From Pseudomonadota bacterium (GTDB taxonomy: Bacteria > Pseudomonadota > Gammaproteobacteria > Burkholderiales > Burkholderiaceae_B): a stretch of 64,000 bases of DNA. Each line of letters starts with the position of its first letter. Position 1 is the stretch's first letter. Below the pieces are notes generated by a model that had not been told where the DNA came from, searched no databases, and saw only the letters and a list, made by a program, of their open reading frames with translations. The position numbers and the translations under genes are program-made. Positions 34,910 through 43,201 of the stretch are shown here, one piece after another. The stretch spans positions 1 through 64,000 of the forward strand of contig JAFAEO010000073.1 of NCBI GenBank assembly GCA_023423975.1, read 5' to 3'.

Positions 34910-36571
34910 TCAGACGCGATTGCGGTCAAAGCTGGGTTTCTCGCCCTTGCCATACAGTTTGAGGGCGCCTTTTTCTCCGACCGCATTGGGCCGGATGAAG
35001 ATCCAGTTTTGCCAGGCCGTCAATCGGCCGAAGATCCGCGTCCACATATTTTCGGGGCCGTTAAAGCGCAGGTTGGCTTCCATGCCGGTCAACGCATCGG
35101 GCGACATGGACACCCGCTCTTCAATGGCAATCCGGACCTCTTCGTCCCAATCGATATCATCCAGTGCATAGGTAACCAGGCCGGCCTGCTCGGCCTGATC
35201 GCCCTCCAGGTGCTTGCCAGCCAGTGACTTGATGGCCTCCAGGCTGGCTTGATCATCGTAAAAGCGGCGCGCCAGACGCGACTGGCGCGTCACCATGGGC
35301 AAAAAGCCGAAATTGATCGGACCAACGGTGATACGCGGCGTGCGATCTTCATCGTCAGGCAGGGTCAGCATATAAATGCGATCGCAGGCAAGCGCAGGTT
35401 CCAGCAACGACCCGGCAAAGCATGAGCCTTCCTCGACTAGTGCAAACAGAGAGCGCGAAGAGACGTCCAGCCTTGCAAAAGTACGACGCAGCAAACCCAG
35501 TGTTTCGCGCACGAACCAATGGTCCTTATGATGCAGCAGGATATCGTCGCTTTTGAGTACAGCCTCGGCGCTGCCTGCCGTCTTGATCAACCACAGCCCG
35601 CTGTCCAGTTCATTGGTGCGCATGGAAAGAATGGCGTCATCCAGTTCGCGGGCCATCTGCAGCGGCCACCACTGCATGCCGGCCTGCATAATGGCCTCAG
35701 TGCTTTCAGGCAACTCCCCTTCGGGGCCTCGCAGGGTAAACGTGGCAAACTTGCCTGCGCGATCAATATCGACACTGACATATTTGTAATGCAGGCTGTC
35801 GGCGGTTTCGTGTTTCTCAAGCGGTGTCAGCGTTACCCCTTGCAACCCGGTGGATGAATCTGAACCATGTTGCTGCGCCAGTTCCTGTGCACGGGCGCTG
35901 ATGGTTTCCTGAAACCTGGCCGGCTTGACCACCTCATCAACCAGTTTCCAGTCTTTAGCCCGCTGGCCACGCACGCCTTCGACCAGGGTGCAGAAAATAT
36001 CAGCGTGGTCATGACGAACTTTGCGTTTATCGGTGACCCGGGTCAGGCCGCCGGTGCCAGGCAGCACGCCAAGCAAAGGAACTTCAGGCAGTGACACCGA
36101 CGAAGAGCGATCGTCCACCAGATAGATTTCATCACAGGCCAGGGCCAGTTCGTAACCGCCACCGGCGCAGGCGCCGTTAACAGCAGCAATGAATTTCATC
36201 CCTGAATGCTCGCTGGTATCCTCTATGCTGTTGCGCGTCTCATTGGTGAATTTGCAGAAGTTGACCTTCCACGCATGACTGGACAGGCCCAGCATGAAAA
36301 TATTGGCGCCCGAGCAGAAAATGCGCTCTTTGCCACTGGATACAACAACGCTGCGTACTTCCGGGTGTTCAAAGCGAAGGCGATTAAGTGCATCGTGCAA
36401 TTCAATGTCCACGCCCAGATCATAGGAATTCAGTTTCAATTTATAGCCGGGACGAATGCCACTGTCTTCATCGATGTCAATCGTCAGCCGTGCAACATTG
36501 CCTTCGATCGTCAATGAGAGGTGCTTGTACTGCGACGGATTGGTCTGGTAATTGACTTTCAGCTCGCTCAT
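34910..36571 (-). CDS. boxC: 2,3-epoxybenzoyl-CoA dihydrolase BoxC
   Basis: Crotonase-superfamily enzyme that adds two waters to 2,3-epoxybenzoyl-CoA and cleaves the ring to 3,4-dehydroadipyl-CoA semialdehyde plus formate. 553 aa, typical. Crotonase oxyanion-hole segments are FCSGANIFMLGLSSHAWKVN and AVNGACAGGGYELALACDE (about residue 145), and a second, diverged crotonase repeat follows (FALVEEGSCFAGSLLEPALA). ATG 36571 has GGAG 7-10 nt upstream. First gene of boxCBA, behind a promoter with BoxR-type operators. Confidence 0.96.
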   Translation of the reverse strand: MSELKVNYQTNPSQYKHLSLTIEGNVARLTIDIDEDSGIRPGYKLKLNSYDLGVDIELHDALNRLRFEHPEVRSVVVSSGKERIFCSGANIFMLGLSSHAWKVNFCKFTNETRNSIEDTSEHSGMKFIAAVNGACAGGGYELALACDEIYLVDDRSSSVSLPEVPLLGVLPGTGGLTRVTDKRKVRHDHADIFCTLVEGVRGQRAKDWKLVDEVVKPARFQETISARAQELAQQHGSDSSTGLQGVTLTPLEKHETADSLHYKYVSVDIDRAGKFATFTLRGPEGELPESTEAIMQAGMQWWPLQMARELDDAILSMRTNELDSGLWLIKTAGSAEAVLKSDDILLHHKDHWFVRETLGLLRRTFARLDVSSRSLFALVEEGSCFAGSLLEPALACDRIYMLTLPDDEDRTPRITVGPINFGFLPMVTRQSRLARRFYDDQASLEAIKSLAGKHLEGDQAEQAGLVTYALDDIDWDEEVRIAIEERVSMSPDALTGMEANLRFNGPENMWTRIFGRLTAWQNWIFIRPNAVGEKGALKLYGKGEKPSFDRNRV

Positions 36572-36591
36572 GGCTGTCTCCAATAGAGTCA

Positions 36592-36655
36592 TGCATTTCA
36601 TTGCACTTTGTTTATCATTAAAGGCACTATATTGCATGAATCTATAGGCGGTCAA
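36592..36655 (-). promoter_or_regulatory. boxCBA promoter with BoxR-type operators
   Basis: On the minus strand TTGACC (36650-36655) and TATAGT (36626-36631), 18 bp apart, form a good sigma-70 promoter. TGCA-N6-TGCA (36592-36605) lies just downstream of the expected transcription start near 36619, and one more TGCA (36633-36636) abuts the -10 element. This is the operator form I recall for BzdR/BoxR, placed to block RNA polymerase. Confidence 0.75.
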
Positions 36656-36664
36656 GCCGTTTAA

Positions 36665-36681
36665 CTAGGGACTTACCCTAG
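36665..36681. other. Small stem-loop between boxR and the boxC promoter
   Basis: CTAGGG-ACTTA-CCCTAG, a perfect 6-bp inverted repeat, 15 bp beyond the boxR stop and 10 bp before the boxC -35 box. It may weakly end boxR transcription; no T-run follows. Confidence 0.4.
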
Positions 36682-36695
36682 CCACTTCGGTTCAT

Positions 36696-37610
36696 TCAGG
36701 TCAATACTTCGGCCGACTGGCGCGCCGCCTGAACTTTCGTAAACAGGGCCTCAAAGGTCTCCTCAAGAGGCTGAAGACTGGTGTCCAGATGCACGTCCGC
36801 CTTGCTATAAAAGGCCACCCTGCCCTCCAGGATCAGCTTTAGGTCGTGCATGGCTTCCTTGCTGCCGGACATGGGACGAAAATCGCCCTGGGCGATGACA
36901 CGATCCATATGTTCGCGCGGCGTGGCCTGCAACCAGACCGTCAGGCAATGCTCCAACAGATTGTTATAGGTGGCCGCTTCGGAAACCAGCCCGCCCGGCG
37001 TAGCAATGACCACTTCAGGATATAGCTGGATCGTTTCTTCCAGCGCGCGTCGCTCGTAGCGACGGTAAGCGACAGGGCCATACAGCGAATGAATCTCGTT
37101 AATGCTGCAACCGGTAGTCTGCTCAATTTCGTGCGACAGCTCAATGAACGGATAGCCAAGCCGGTCTGCAAGCATGCGCCCCAGCGTGGATTTGCCGGCA
37201 CCGCGCAGGCCGATAAGAGCAATGCGTGACAGCCGCGAGCCCGGAGTCTTGTCGGCGCCGAACAGCTCAATCAGCCGCAGCCGCACTTTATGCAGATCCT
37301 TCTCGCTGCGGTTCTCCAGCAACTCGCGGATCATCAGCCACTCGGGCGACGAGGTGGTAACGTCGCCGATGAGCTCGGCCAGCGAGCAGGTTAGCGCCTG
37401 GGCCACCTGATGCAGCACCAGAATGGTGGCATTACCGGTACCCAGCTCTAGATTGGCCATATGGCGCTCGGAAATGCCCGCCAGACTCGCCAGCTTCTTG
37501 CGTGTGATGCCCTTGCGCGCGCGCAGCGAGCGGATACGCTCACCCAACGCCCGCAACAGCGGCGTCTTGTCTTGCATCGAATCTATTTCAAATGAATTTT
37601 CCAGCGTCAT
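36696..37610 (-). CDS. boxR: BoxR/BzdR-type regulator (XRE domain plus shikimate-kinase-like domain)
   Basis: 304 aa fusion. The N-terminal XRE helix-turn-helix reads GERIRSLRARKGITRKKLAS, then LAGISERHMANLELGTGNA. From about residue 135 a shikimate-kinase-like domain follows, with P-loop IALIGLRGAGKSTLGRMLAD. In BzdR/BoxR this domain binds benzoyl-CoA and relieves repression; no kinase role is needed. The gene lies directly upstream of boxC on the same strand and is divergent from the DUF4863 gene. TGCA-N6-TGCA sites at both neighbouring promoters support its role. Naming rests on architecture and context. Confidence 0.94.
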   Translation of the reverse strand: MTLENSFEIDSMQDKTPLLRALGERIRSLRARKGITRKKLASLAGISERHMANLELGTGNATILVLHQVAQALTCSLAELIGDVTTSSPEWLMIRELLENRSEKDLHKVRLRLIELFGADKTPGSRLSRIALIGLRGAGKSTLGRMLADRLGYPFIELSHEIEQTTGCSINEIHSLYGPVAYRRYERRALEETIQLYPEVVIATPGGLVSEAATYNNLLEHCLTVWLQATPREHMDRVIAQGDFRPMSGSKEAMHDLKLILEGRVAFYSKADVHLDTSLQPLEETFEALFTKVQAARQSAEVLT

Positions 37611-37667
37611 AGCGTGCCATTTCGTAAATCGGGAGCTAGTGTTTTCCCTAAAGATTGAGCAAAAATC

Positions 37668-37720
37668 TTGACTGATTTTAACTGCATGCCTATCTTATCA
37701 TCTACATGCAAAATAATGCA
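37668..37720 (+). promoter_or_regulatory. Promoter of the DUF4863/benzoate-CoA ligase/transporter genes with BoxR-type operators
   Basis: TTGACT (37668-37673) and TATCTT (37691-37696), 17 bp apart, fit a sigma-70 promoter. TGCA-N6-TGCA (37707-37720) lies just past the expected start, and a single TGCA (37683-37686) lies 4 bp before the -10 element. The layout repeats that of the boxC promoter. Confidence 0.7.
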
Positions 37721-37754
37721 CGAAAAAAAATCAGGTGTTAAGGAGACTTTAAGC

Positions 37755-38225
37755 ATGCGCGAACATTTCGACACGCTTATTCAGACGGTAACCCGTCAAA
37801 TAGCAGGCCGTCCGCTGGATACCACGCTCCAGGCGTGGCTCAATGCCGGCTATGGCGCACACTCGGACTGGTACCGCGAAATCACGGCGGCCTGTATCCA
37901 GGGTATTGAAGATGGCTGGATGTGCAAGCACGAAGCGCAGGGGCTCAAATACGGCCGGGTGACCAAACCATCCGAAGCGAGCCACGGATTTTCCGTCGAT
38001 GTGGTAAGCATGCAGGATATCCGCGGCCCGCATCACCGTCACCCCAATGGCGAAATTGATCTGATCATGCCGCTTACCCCCGGCGCCCGGTTTGATGGCT
38101 GTGATGCCGGCTGGAAGGTCTACGAACCGGACTCCGCCCATTATCCCACCGTTAGCAACGGCGCTGCCCATGTGCTGTATTTGCTGCCAGACGGAAAAAT
38201 AGAATTCACGGCACAGCAGCAATGA
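37755..38225 (+). CDS. DUF4863 family protein (PnbB-like)
   Basis: 156 aa soluble protein with a cupin-like end. The C-terminal segment HHRHPNGEIDLIMPLTPGAR followed by FDGCDAGWKVYEPDSAHYPT carries several His, Glu and Asp residues that could bind a metal. I recall the family being related to 4-hydroxylaminobenzoate lyase PnbB, and that it is common in box clusters, where its role is not settled. AAGGAG lies 9 nt before ATG 37755; the longer in-frame start would overlap the promoter. First gene of the plus-strand part of the cluster. Confidence 0.8.
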   Translation: MREHFDTLIQTVTRQIAGRPLDTTLQAWLNAGYGAHSDWYREITAACIQGIEDGWMCKHEAQGLKYGRVTKPSEASHGFSVDVVSMQDIRGPHHRHPNGEIDLIMPLTPGARFDGCDAGWKVYEPDSAHYPTVSNGAAHVLYLLPDGKIEFTAQQQ

Positions 38226-38384
38226 CAGGGCAACGGATGGCCAGAACCCGATAACCCGGCTGCAGCCGTATCAAGGTAGCGCGAGACTGATACAGGCAGC
38301 CCATTGATCCACTCGCAGCGCGGCAGTGCCAACAACTTGAAGTGCGCCGGCGGCAAGCAGCCAGGCATTTAGCGGAGTTAAACC

Positions 38385-39959
38385 ATGCAGACCCCTGAAA
38401 ACAGCAATCAGTTCAATATTGCCGACTATCTGATGCAAACCAACCAGAACCGTCTGGATCGCCTTGCTTACATCGATAGCAACGGAACATTGTCCTACGA
38501 AGCGCTTTTTGACAAAGTGCGGCGCCTGACCTCTGTGCTGAAAAACCTCGGCGTGCACCGCGAAGAACGCGTACTGCTGCTGATGAACGATTGTACTGAC
38601 TGGCCTGTCGCGTTTCTGGGCGCCATTCACGCCGGTATTGTCCCGGTTGCCATCAATACCCTGCTGACGCCCCAGGACTATAAATACATTATTGAAGACA
38701 GTCGCTGCCAGGCCGCGTTGGTGTCGGCTGCGCTGTTGCCGGTGCTAACCCAGGCCATGAGCGAAGCAGAGCACGAAATCAAGCATATCCTCGTATCACG
38801 CCCGCAAGGTGAGCTCTCGCATGGCCAGTTAAGCATGGATCAGGCGCTGGACGCTGCCACGCCCTGCCATCGTCCCTGTAACACCAAGGCCGATGAACCG
38901 GCTTTCTGGTTATATTCATCGGGGTCGACCGGCAAGCCTAAAGGCACCATACACAGTCATGCCAATCCTTACTGGACCATTCGTTATTATGCACAAGACC
39001 TGCTGCGACTGACCGAGTCGGATCGTATTCTGTCAGCCGCAAAGCTGTTTTTTGCCTACGGACTGGGTAATGCCCTGACCTTCCCGTTGAGTGTCGGGGC
39101 CAGCGTGATTCTGATTGAAGGCCGCCCGACCCCGGATGCCGTGTTCGAGGCGATGCGCAAACACCAGCCCACGGTGTTTTGTGGCGCGCCAACCGGTTAT
39201 GCCGGCATGCTGGCTGCTGCCAACACACCCACCCGCGACGAAGTGCAATTGCGGATGTGTTCGTCAGCTGGAGAGGCGCTACCTCGGGAACTTGGCGAGC
39301 GCTTCACGGCTCATTTCGGATGTCATATCATCGATGGCATCGGCTCAACTGAAATGCTGCATATTTTTCTGTCCAACCGGCCTGATGACATCCGCTATGG
39401 CACCACAGGAAAACCCGTACCCGGCTATGAACTCGAACTTCGCGACGAGCAAGGTGCTATCGTCGCAGATGGCGAAATCGGCGATCTGTACATCAAGGGC
39501 AAAAGTGCTGCCCTCATGTACTGGAACAACCGGGAAAAGACAAGAACAACATTTCAGGGGGAGTGGACCAAAAGTGGCGACAAGTATTCGCGCGATGCCG
39601 ACGGCTATTACACCTATGCGGGTCGCAGCGACGACATGCTCAAGGTAAGCGGACAGTATGTGTCTCCCTTCGAAGTGGAGGCTACGCTCATTGAGCATGA
39701 GGCCGTTCTGGAGGCGGCCGTCATCGGCGTTACCGATTCACAGGGCCTGGTCAAGACGCGCGCCTATGTGGTGCTAAAGGAAACGGCGCCGGCGGCCGAC
39801 GACACGCTCAGGGAGGCGCTCAAGGCCTTTGTCAAATCACGGCTGGCGCCGCACAAATATCCCCGCAGCATTGAGTTTCTGGATGAGTTACCTAAAACGG
39901 CAACCGGCAAAATCCAGCGCTTCCGTCTGCGTGAAATGAATCAGCATGAAGTGGCGTAA
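38385..39959 (+). CDS. bclA: Benzoate-CoA ligase
   Basis: 524 aa adenylate-forming enzyme activating benzoate with ATP and CoA. Core motifs: WLYSSGSTGKPKGTIHSHAN (P-loop-like A3, about residue 180), IDGIGSTEMLHIFLS (A5), YTYAGRSDDMLKVSGQYVSP (A7/A8), and the catalytic Lys in LPKTATGKIQRFRLRE near the end. The SAKLFFAYGLGNALTFPL block is typical of aryl-CoA ligases of the BadA/BclA group. It lies between DUF4863 and the ABC transporter on the same strand, as in known box clusters. Confidence 0.94.
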   Translation: MQTPENSNQFNIADYLMQTNQNRLDRLAYIDSNGTLSYEALFDKVRRLTSVLKNLGVHREERVLLLMNDCTDWPVAFLGAIHAGIVPVAINTLLTPQDYKYIIEDSRCQAALVSAALLPVLTQAMSEAEHEIKHILVSRPQGELSHGQLSMDQALDAATPCHRPCNTKADEPAFWLYSSGSTGKPKGTIHSHANPYWTIRYYAQDLLRLTESDRILSAAKLFFAYGLGNALTFPLSVGASVILIEGRPTPDAVFEAMRKHQPTVFCGAPTGYAGMLAAANTPTRDEVQLRMCSSAGEALPRELGERFTAHFGCHIIDGIGSTEMLHIFLSNRPDDIRYGTTGKPVPGYELELRDEQGAIVADGEIGDLYIKGKSAALMYWNNREKTRTTFQGEWTKSGDKYSRDADGYYTYAGRSDDMLKVSGQYVSPFEVEATLIEHEAVLEAAVIGVTDSQGLVKTRAYVVLKETAPAADDTLREALKAFVKSRLAPHKYPRSIEFLDELPKTATGKIQRFRLREMNQHEVA

Positions 39960-40109
39960 CCAATATACAGAAGACAGGCATAGCGGGCTATCGCAAGGTA
40001 TGCCGTGATCCTGCAAGTGCGGTACCAGGACGCGGCAAGCGACATCGTTCGTAGCAACAAAAACCAGCAGTCATCATAAAAATCAGTCGTACATTCAGGA
40101 GACAGGACA

Positions 40110-41279
40110 ATGAATAATGTGAGAAAAGTCACGATCGCCACGGCGATCATGCTGGCCGGGGGATTGAGTCAGGCGGCGCAGGCCGAGGTCAAGGTGGGCC
40201 TGATGCTACCGGCCACAGGCACCTATGCGGCGCTAGGCAAGGCGATCGAAAATGGCTTTAAACTCTACGTGGAGGAACAGGGCGGCAAGCTGGGCGGCCA
40301 GCAGATCCAGTATTTTGCTGTCGATGACGAATCTGATCCGGCCAAGGCACCAGAGAACACCAACCGGCTGGTGCAGCGCGACAAAGTTGATGTACTGGTA
40401 GGAACAGTGCATTCGGGTGTGGCCATGGGGATGGCGAAAATTGCGCGTGACAGCGGCGTGATCTACATTATTCCCAACGCCGGTGCAGATATGCTCACCG
40501 GACCGCTGTGCGCCAAGAACATCTTCCGCAGCTCATTCACCAATTGGCAGCCCGCTTATGGCATGGGCATTGTCGCCGCCGAAAAGCAAAAACATAAAAC
40601 TGCGGTGACCATTAACTGGAAATACGCTGCCGGCACCGAAGCGGCTGATGGTTTCCGCGAAGGTTTTGAAGCCAAGGGTGGCAAGGTGATCAAAGAGCTC
40701 ACATTGCCCTTCCCCAACGTGGAATTCCAATCACTGCTCACTGAAATCTCCTCACTGAAGCCGGATGCCGTCTTTGCGTTCTTTGCCGGTGGCGGTGCGG
40801 TCAAATTCGTGAAGGATTACGACGCCTCGGGCCTGCGCAAGACGATCCCCCTTTATGGTCCGGGCTTTTTGACCGACGGCACGCTCGCCGCCCAGGGTGA
40901 TGCAGCCAAGGGCATGCTGACCACTCTGCACTATGCCGATGAACTGGACAATCCGAAAGATAAAGCGTTTCGCAAACACTACCAGGAAAAGTTCAGCATG
41001 GAGCCGGACGTATACGCAGTACAGGGGTACGACGCGGCCCAGTTGCTGGCCGCTGGCTTAAATCATGCCAAGGGCGATATCAAGAACAAGGACGCCGTCA
41101 TTGAAGGAATGGAACAGGCCAAGGTGGATAGCCCGCGCGGGCCATTTACCATGTCCAAGGCGCACAACCCGGTGCAGAATATTTATCTGCGCGAAGTCGT
41201 GGGCAACCATAACAAGAACCTGGGAATCGCAGTAGCCAATCTGGAAGATCCGGCCAAAGGCTGCAAGCTGAGCAAGTAA
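40110..41279 (+). CDS. ABC transporter substrate-binding protein (LivK-type), probably aromatic acid
   Basis: 389 aa periplasmic protein with signal peptide IATAIMLAGGLSQAAQAE. Type-1 binding-protein fold starts at VKVGLMLPATGTYAALGKAI; DVLVGTVHSGVAMGMAKIA is the usual ligand segment. A GGAG site lies 10 nt before the ATG. It stands right behind benzoate-CoA ligase and directly before LivHMGF-like genes, so it probably binds benzoate or a related aromatic acid rather than a branched-chain amino acid. Ligand is inferred. Confidence 0.92.
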   Translation: MNNVRKVTIATAIMLAGGLSQAAQAEVKVGLMLPATGTYAALGKAIENGFKLYVEEQGGKLGGQQIQYFAVDDESDPAKAPENTNRLVQRDKVDVLVGTVHSGVAMGMAKIARDSGVIYIIPNAGADMLTGPLCAKNIFRSSFTNWQPAYGMGIVAAEKQKHKTAVTINWKYAAGTEAADGFREGFEAKGGKVIKELTLPFPNVEFQSLLTEISSLKPDAVFAFFAGGGAVKFVKDYDASGLRKTIPLYGPGFLTDGTLAAQGDAAKGMLTTLHYADELDNPKDKAFRKHYQEKFSMEPDVYAVQGYDAAQLLAAGLNHAKGDIKNKDAVIEGMEQAKVDSPRGPFTMSKAHNPVQNIYLREVVGNHNKNLGIAVANLEDPAKGCKLSK

Positions 41280-41287
41280 ACCGAAAG

Positions 41288-41323
41288 TGCAGGCGCACGG
41301 CTGAACCGCGCGCCTGCATTTTT
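41288..41323 (+). terminator. Stem-loop with T-run between binding-protein and permease genes
   Basis: TGCAGGCGC pairs with GCGCCTGCA (9 bp) and TTTTT follows, 9 bp after the binding-protein stop and before the LivH-like start. It probably reduces but does not stop read-through, giving excess binding protein. Confidence 0.85.
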
Positions 41324-41336
41324 CTTCGGATCACAT

Positions 41337-42206
41337 ATGGATATAACAACATTTCTGATTCAGTGTCTGAACAGTGTGCAGTACGGGCTGCTGCTGTTTC
41401 TGATCGCCAGTGGGCTGACACTGATCTTCGGCATTATGGGTGTCATCAACCTGGCGCACGGCAGTTTCTTTATGATCGGCGCGTATCTCATATACGCACT
41501 GGGCATGTATATCGATAACTTCGCCGTTGCGCTGGTGCTGGGCATTATTCTGGCCCTGGCTTTCGGTTACTTGCTGGAGTGGGGCTTTTTCAGCTTTCTG
41601 TACGAGCGTGAGCATCTGTTGCAGGTGCTGATGACCTACGGGCTTATTCTGGTATTTGAAGCGCTGCGCAGCATTCTGCTGGGCGATGATGTGCATGGTG
41701 TCAGCCCGCCAGGCTGGCTGGCCGGCTCTATCGCCCTGGGCAACGGGCTGAGCTATCCGGTCTATCGCCTGTTCATTTCGCTGGTCTGCCTGATTATTGC
41801 GATTGGCATGTACCTGTTGATCAAGCATACCCGGCTGGGCATGAAAATCCGCGCCGGCGCCACCAACCGCGAAATGGTGCAGTCGCTGGGCGTCAATATC
41901 TCGGTACTGTACCGCACCGTATTTGCGGCCGGTGTTGCCCTCGCCATCTTTGCCGGCATGCTCTCTGCGCCCGTGTCGTCCGTCTACCCTGGCATGGGCG
42001 GCAATGAACTGATTATCTGTTTCGTGGTCGTGGTCATTGGCGGCATCGGCTCTATCAAGGGCGCGCTGGTCGCAGCGCTGCTGATCGGCTTCGTGGACAC
42101 CTTTGGCAAAGTGCTCTGGCCCGAAGGCGCAGGCGCACTGGTCTATCTGCTAATGGTGCTGGTGCTGCTATTCAAGCCCCAGGGCCTGTTCAAACAGGGA
42201 ACCTGA
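41337..42206 (+). CDS. ABC transporter permease, LivH-like
   Basis: 289 aa inner-membrane protein with about eight helices, starting MDITTFLIQCLNSVQYGLLL. The family piece GLTLIFGIMGVINLAHGSFF lies near residue 25, and the EAA-type loop near GMKIRAGATNREMVQSLGVN. It ends LFKPQGLFKQGT, as LivH proteins do. Two bases separate it from the LivM-like gene. Part of the importer serving the aromatic-acid cluster. Confidence 0.93.
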   Translation: MDITTFLIQCLNSVQYGLLLFLIASGLTLIFGIMGVINLAHGSFFMIGAYLIYALGMYIDNFAVALVLGIILALAFGYLLEWGFFSFLYEREHLLQVLMTYGLILVFEALRSILLGDDVHGVSPPGWLAGSIALGNGLSYPVYRLFISLVCLIIAIGMYLLIKHTRLGMKIRAGATNREMVQSLGVNISVLYRTVFAAGVALAIFAGMLSAPVSSVYPGMGGNELIICFVVVVIGGIGSIKGALVAALLIGFVDTFGKVLWPEGAGALVYLLMVLVLLFKPQGLFKQGT

Positions 42207-42208
42207 GC

Positions 42209-43201
42209 ATGATTACAAAAAACAATCTTTTTTTGTGGATAGTCGGCCTGGCCCTGCTGGCACTGCTGCCCTTGCTGCCCGAGCCAATCGGTAGCAAATA
42301 CCACGGCGATCTGGTTACCAAAATCATGATCCTGAGCATTTTTGCGCTCAGCCTGCAATTGCTGGTGGGTTTCACCGGTCTGGTGAGCCTTGGGCACGCC
42401 GCATTTCTCGGCTTTGCCGCCTATATGGTAGCGACCTTCTCGCCCGAGTCGGAAGCGGGCAATGGCTGGCTGCTGATGGCCATCTGCATTGGCGGCGCCG
42501 GGCTGCTGGCGCTGCTGATCGGCCTGCTGGTCATGCGCAGCTATGGCGTCTATTTCATCATGGTTACGCTGGCCTTCGGCCAACTGGTCTACTTCGTTTT
42601 TCATGACATCAAGATCTTCGGCGGCTCCGACGGCACCTATATTTATTTCAAGCCGGTTTTTTCCATTTTTCAATGGCAGCCTTTCGATCTTGAGTCGGGC
42701 AATACCTTTTACTGGTTCACGCTGGTACTGCTTATTATCACCGTCATCATTCTGCAACTGATTCTGCGTTCGCGCCTGGGCCACGCCTTTGTCGGCATCA
42801 AACATAATCAGCTGCGCATGCGTGCTGCCGGGTTCGAGTCAACCGCTTACAAGATTGCCAGTTTTGTCATCAGCGGTATGCTGGCAGGTCTGGCCGGGTT
42901 CCTGTACGCATGCCAGTACGGTTACGTTAATCCGGAGTTGTTGTCCTGGCATCAGTCTGGCAATGTACTGCTCATGATTATTCTAGGCGGCCTGGGTAGC
43001 CTGGGCGGGGCCATTATCGGCGCCTTCGCTTTTGTGCTGCTGTCAGAATGGTTTACAACCATCACCAAGCACTGGCAGTTGCTGCTCGGCGGCTTTATTA
43101 TTTTCGTAGTCATGCTAATGCCCTATGGCCTGGCCGGCCTGCCCCGGCAACTGAAGGAATGGCGCATTCGCCGCGCAAACAAGGGAGGTGCAACCCGATG
43201 A
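42209..43201 (+). CDS. ABC transporter permease, LivM-like
   Basis: 330 aa inner-membrane protein with about nine to ten helices. Family segments: FALSLQLLVGFTGLVSLGHA near residue 45, the loop GHAFVGIKHNQLRMRAAGFE, and NVLLMIILGGLGSLGGAIIG. Its stop overlaps the next start (ATGA at 43198-43201). Partner of the LivH-like subunit. Confidence 0.93.
   Translation: MITKNNLFLWIVGLALLALLPLLPEPIGSKYHGDLVTKIMILSIFALSLQLLVGFTGLVSLGHAAFLGFAAYMVATFSPESEAGNGWLLMAICIGGAGLLALLIGLLVMRSYGVYFIMVTLAFGQLVYFVFHDIKIFGGSDGTYIYFKPVFSIFQWQPFDLESGNTFYWFTLVLLIITVIILQLILRSRLGHAFVGIKHNQLRMRAAGFESTAYKIASFVISGMLAGLAGFLYACQYGYVNPELLSWHQSGNVLLMIILGGLGSLGGAIIGAFAFVLLSEWFTTITKHWQLLLGGFIIFVVMLMPYGLAGLPRQLKEWRIRRANKGGATR

Noticed and set aside
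33825..35171. 448-codon open frame on the plus strand opposite boxB and boxC
   Set aside because: Antisense shadow of two clear genes; no ribosome binding site or domain.
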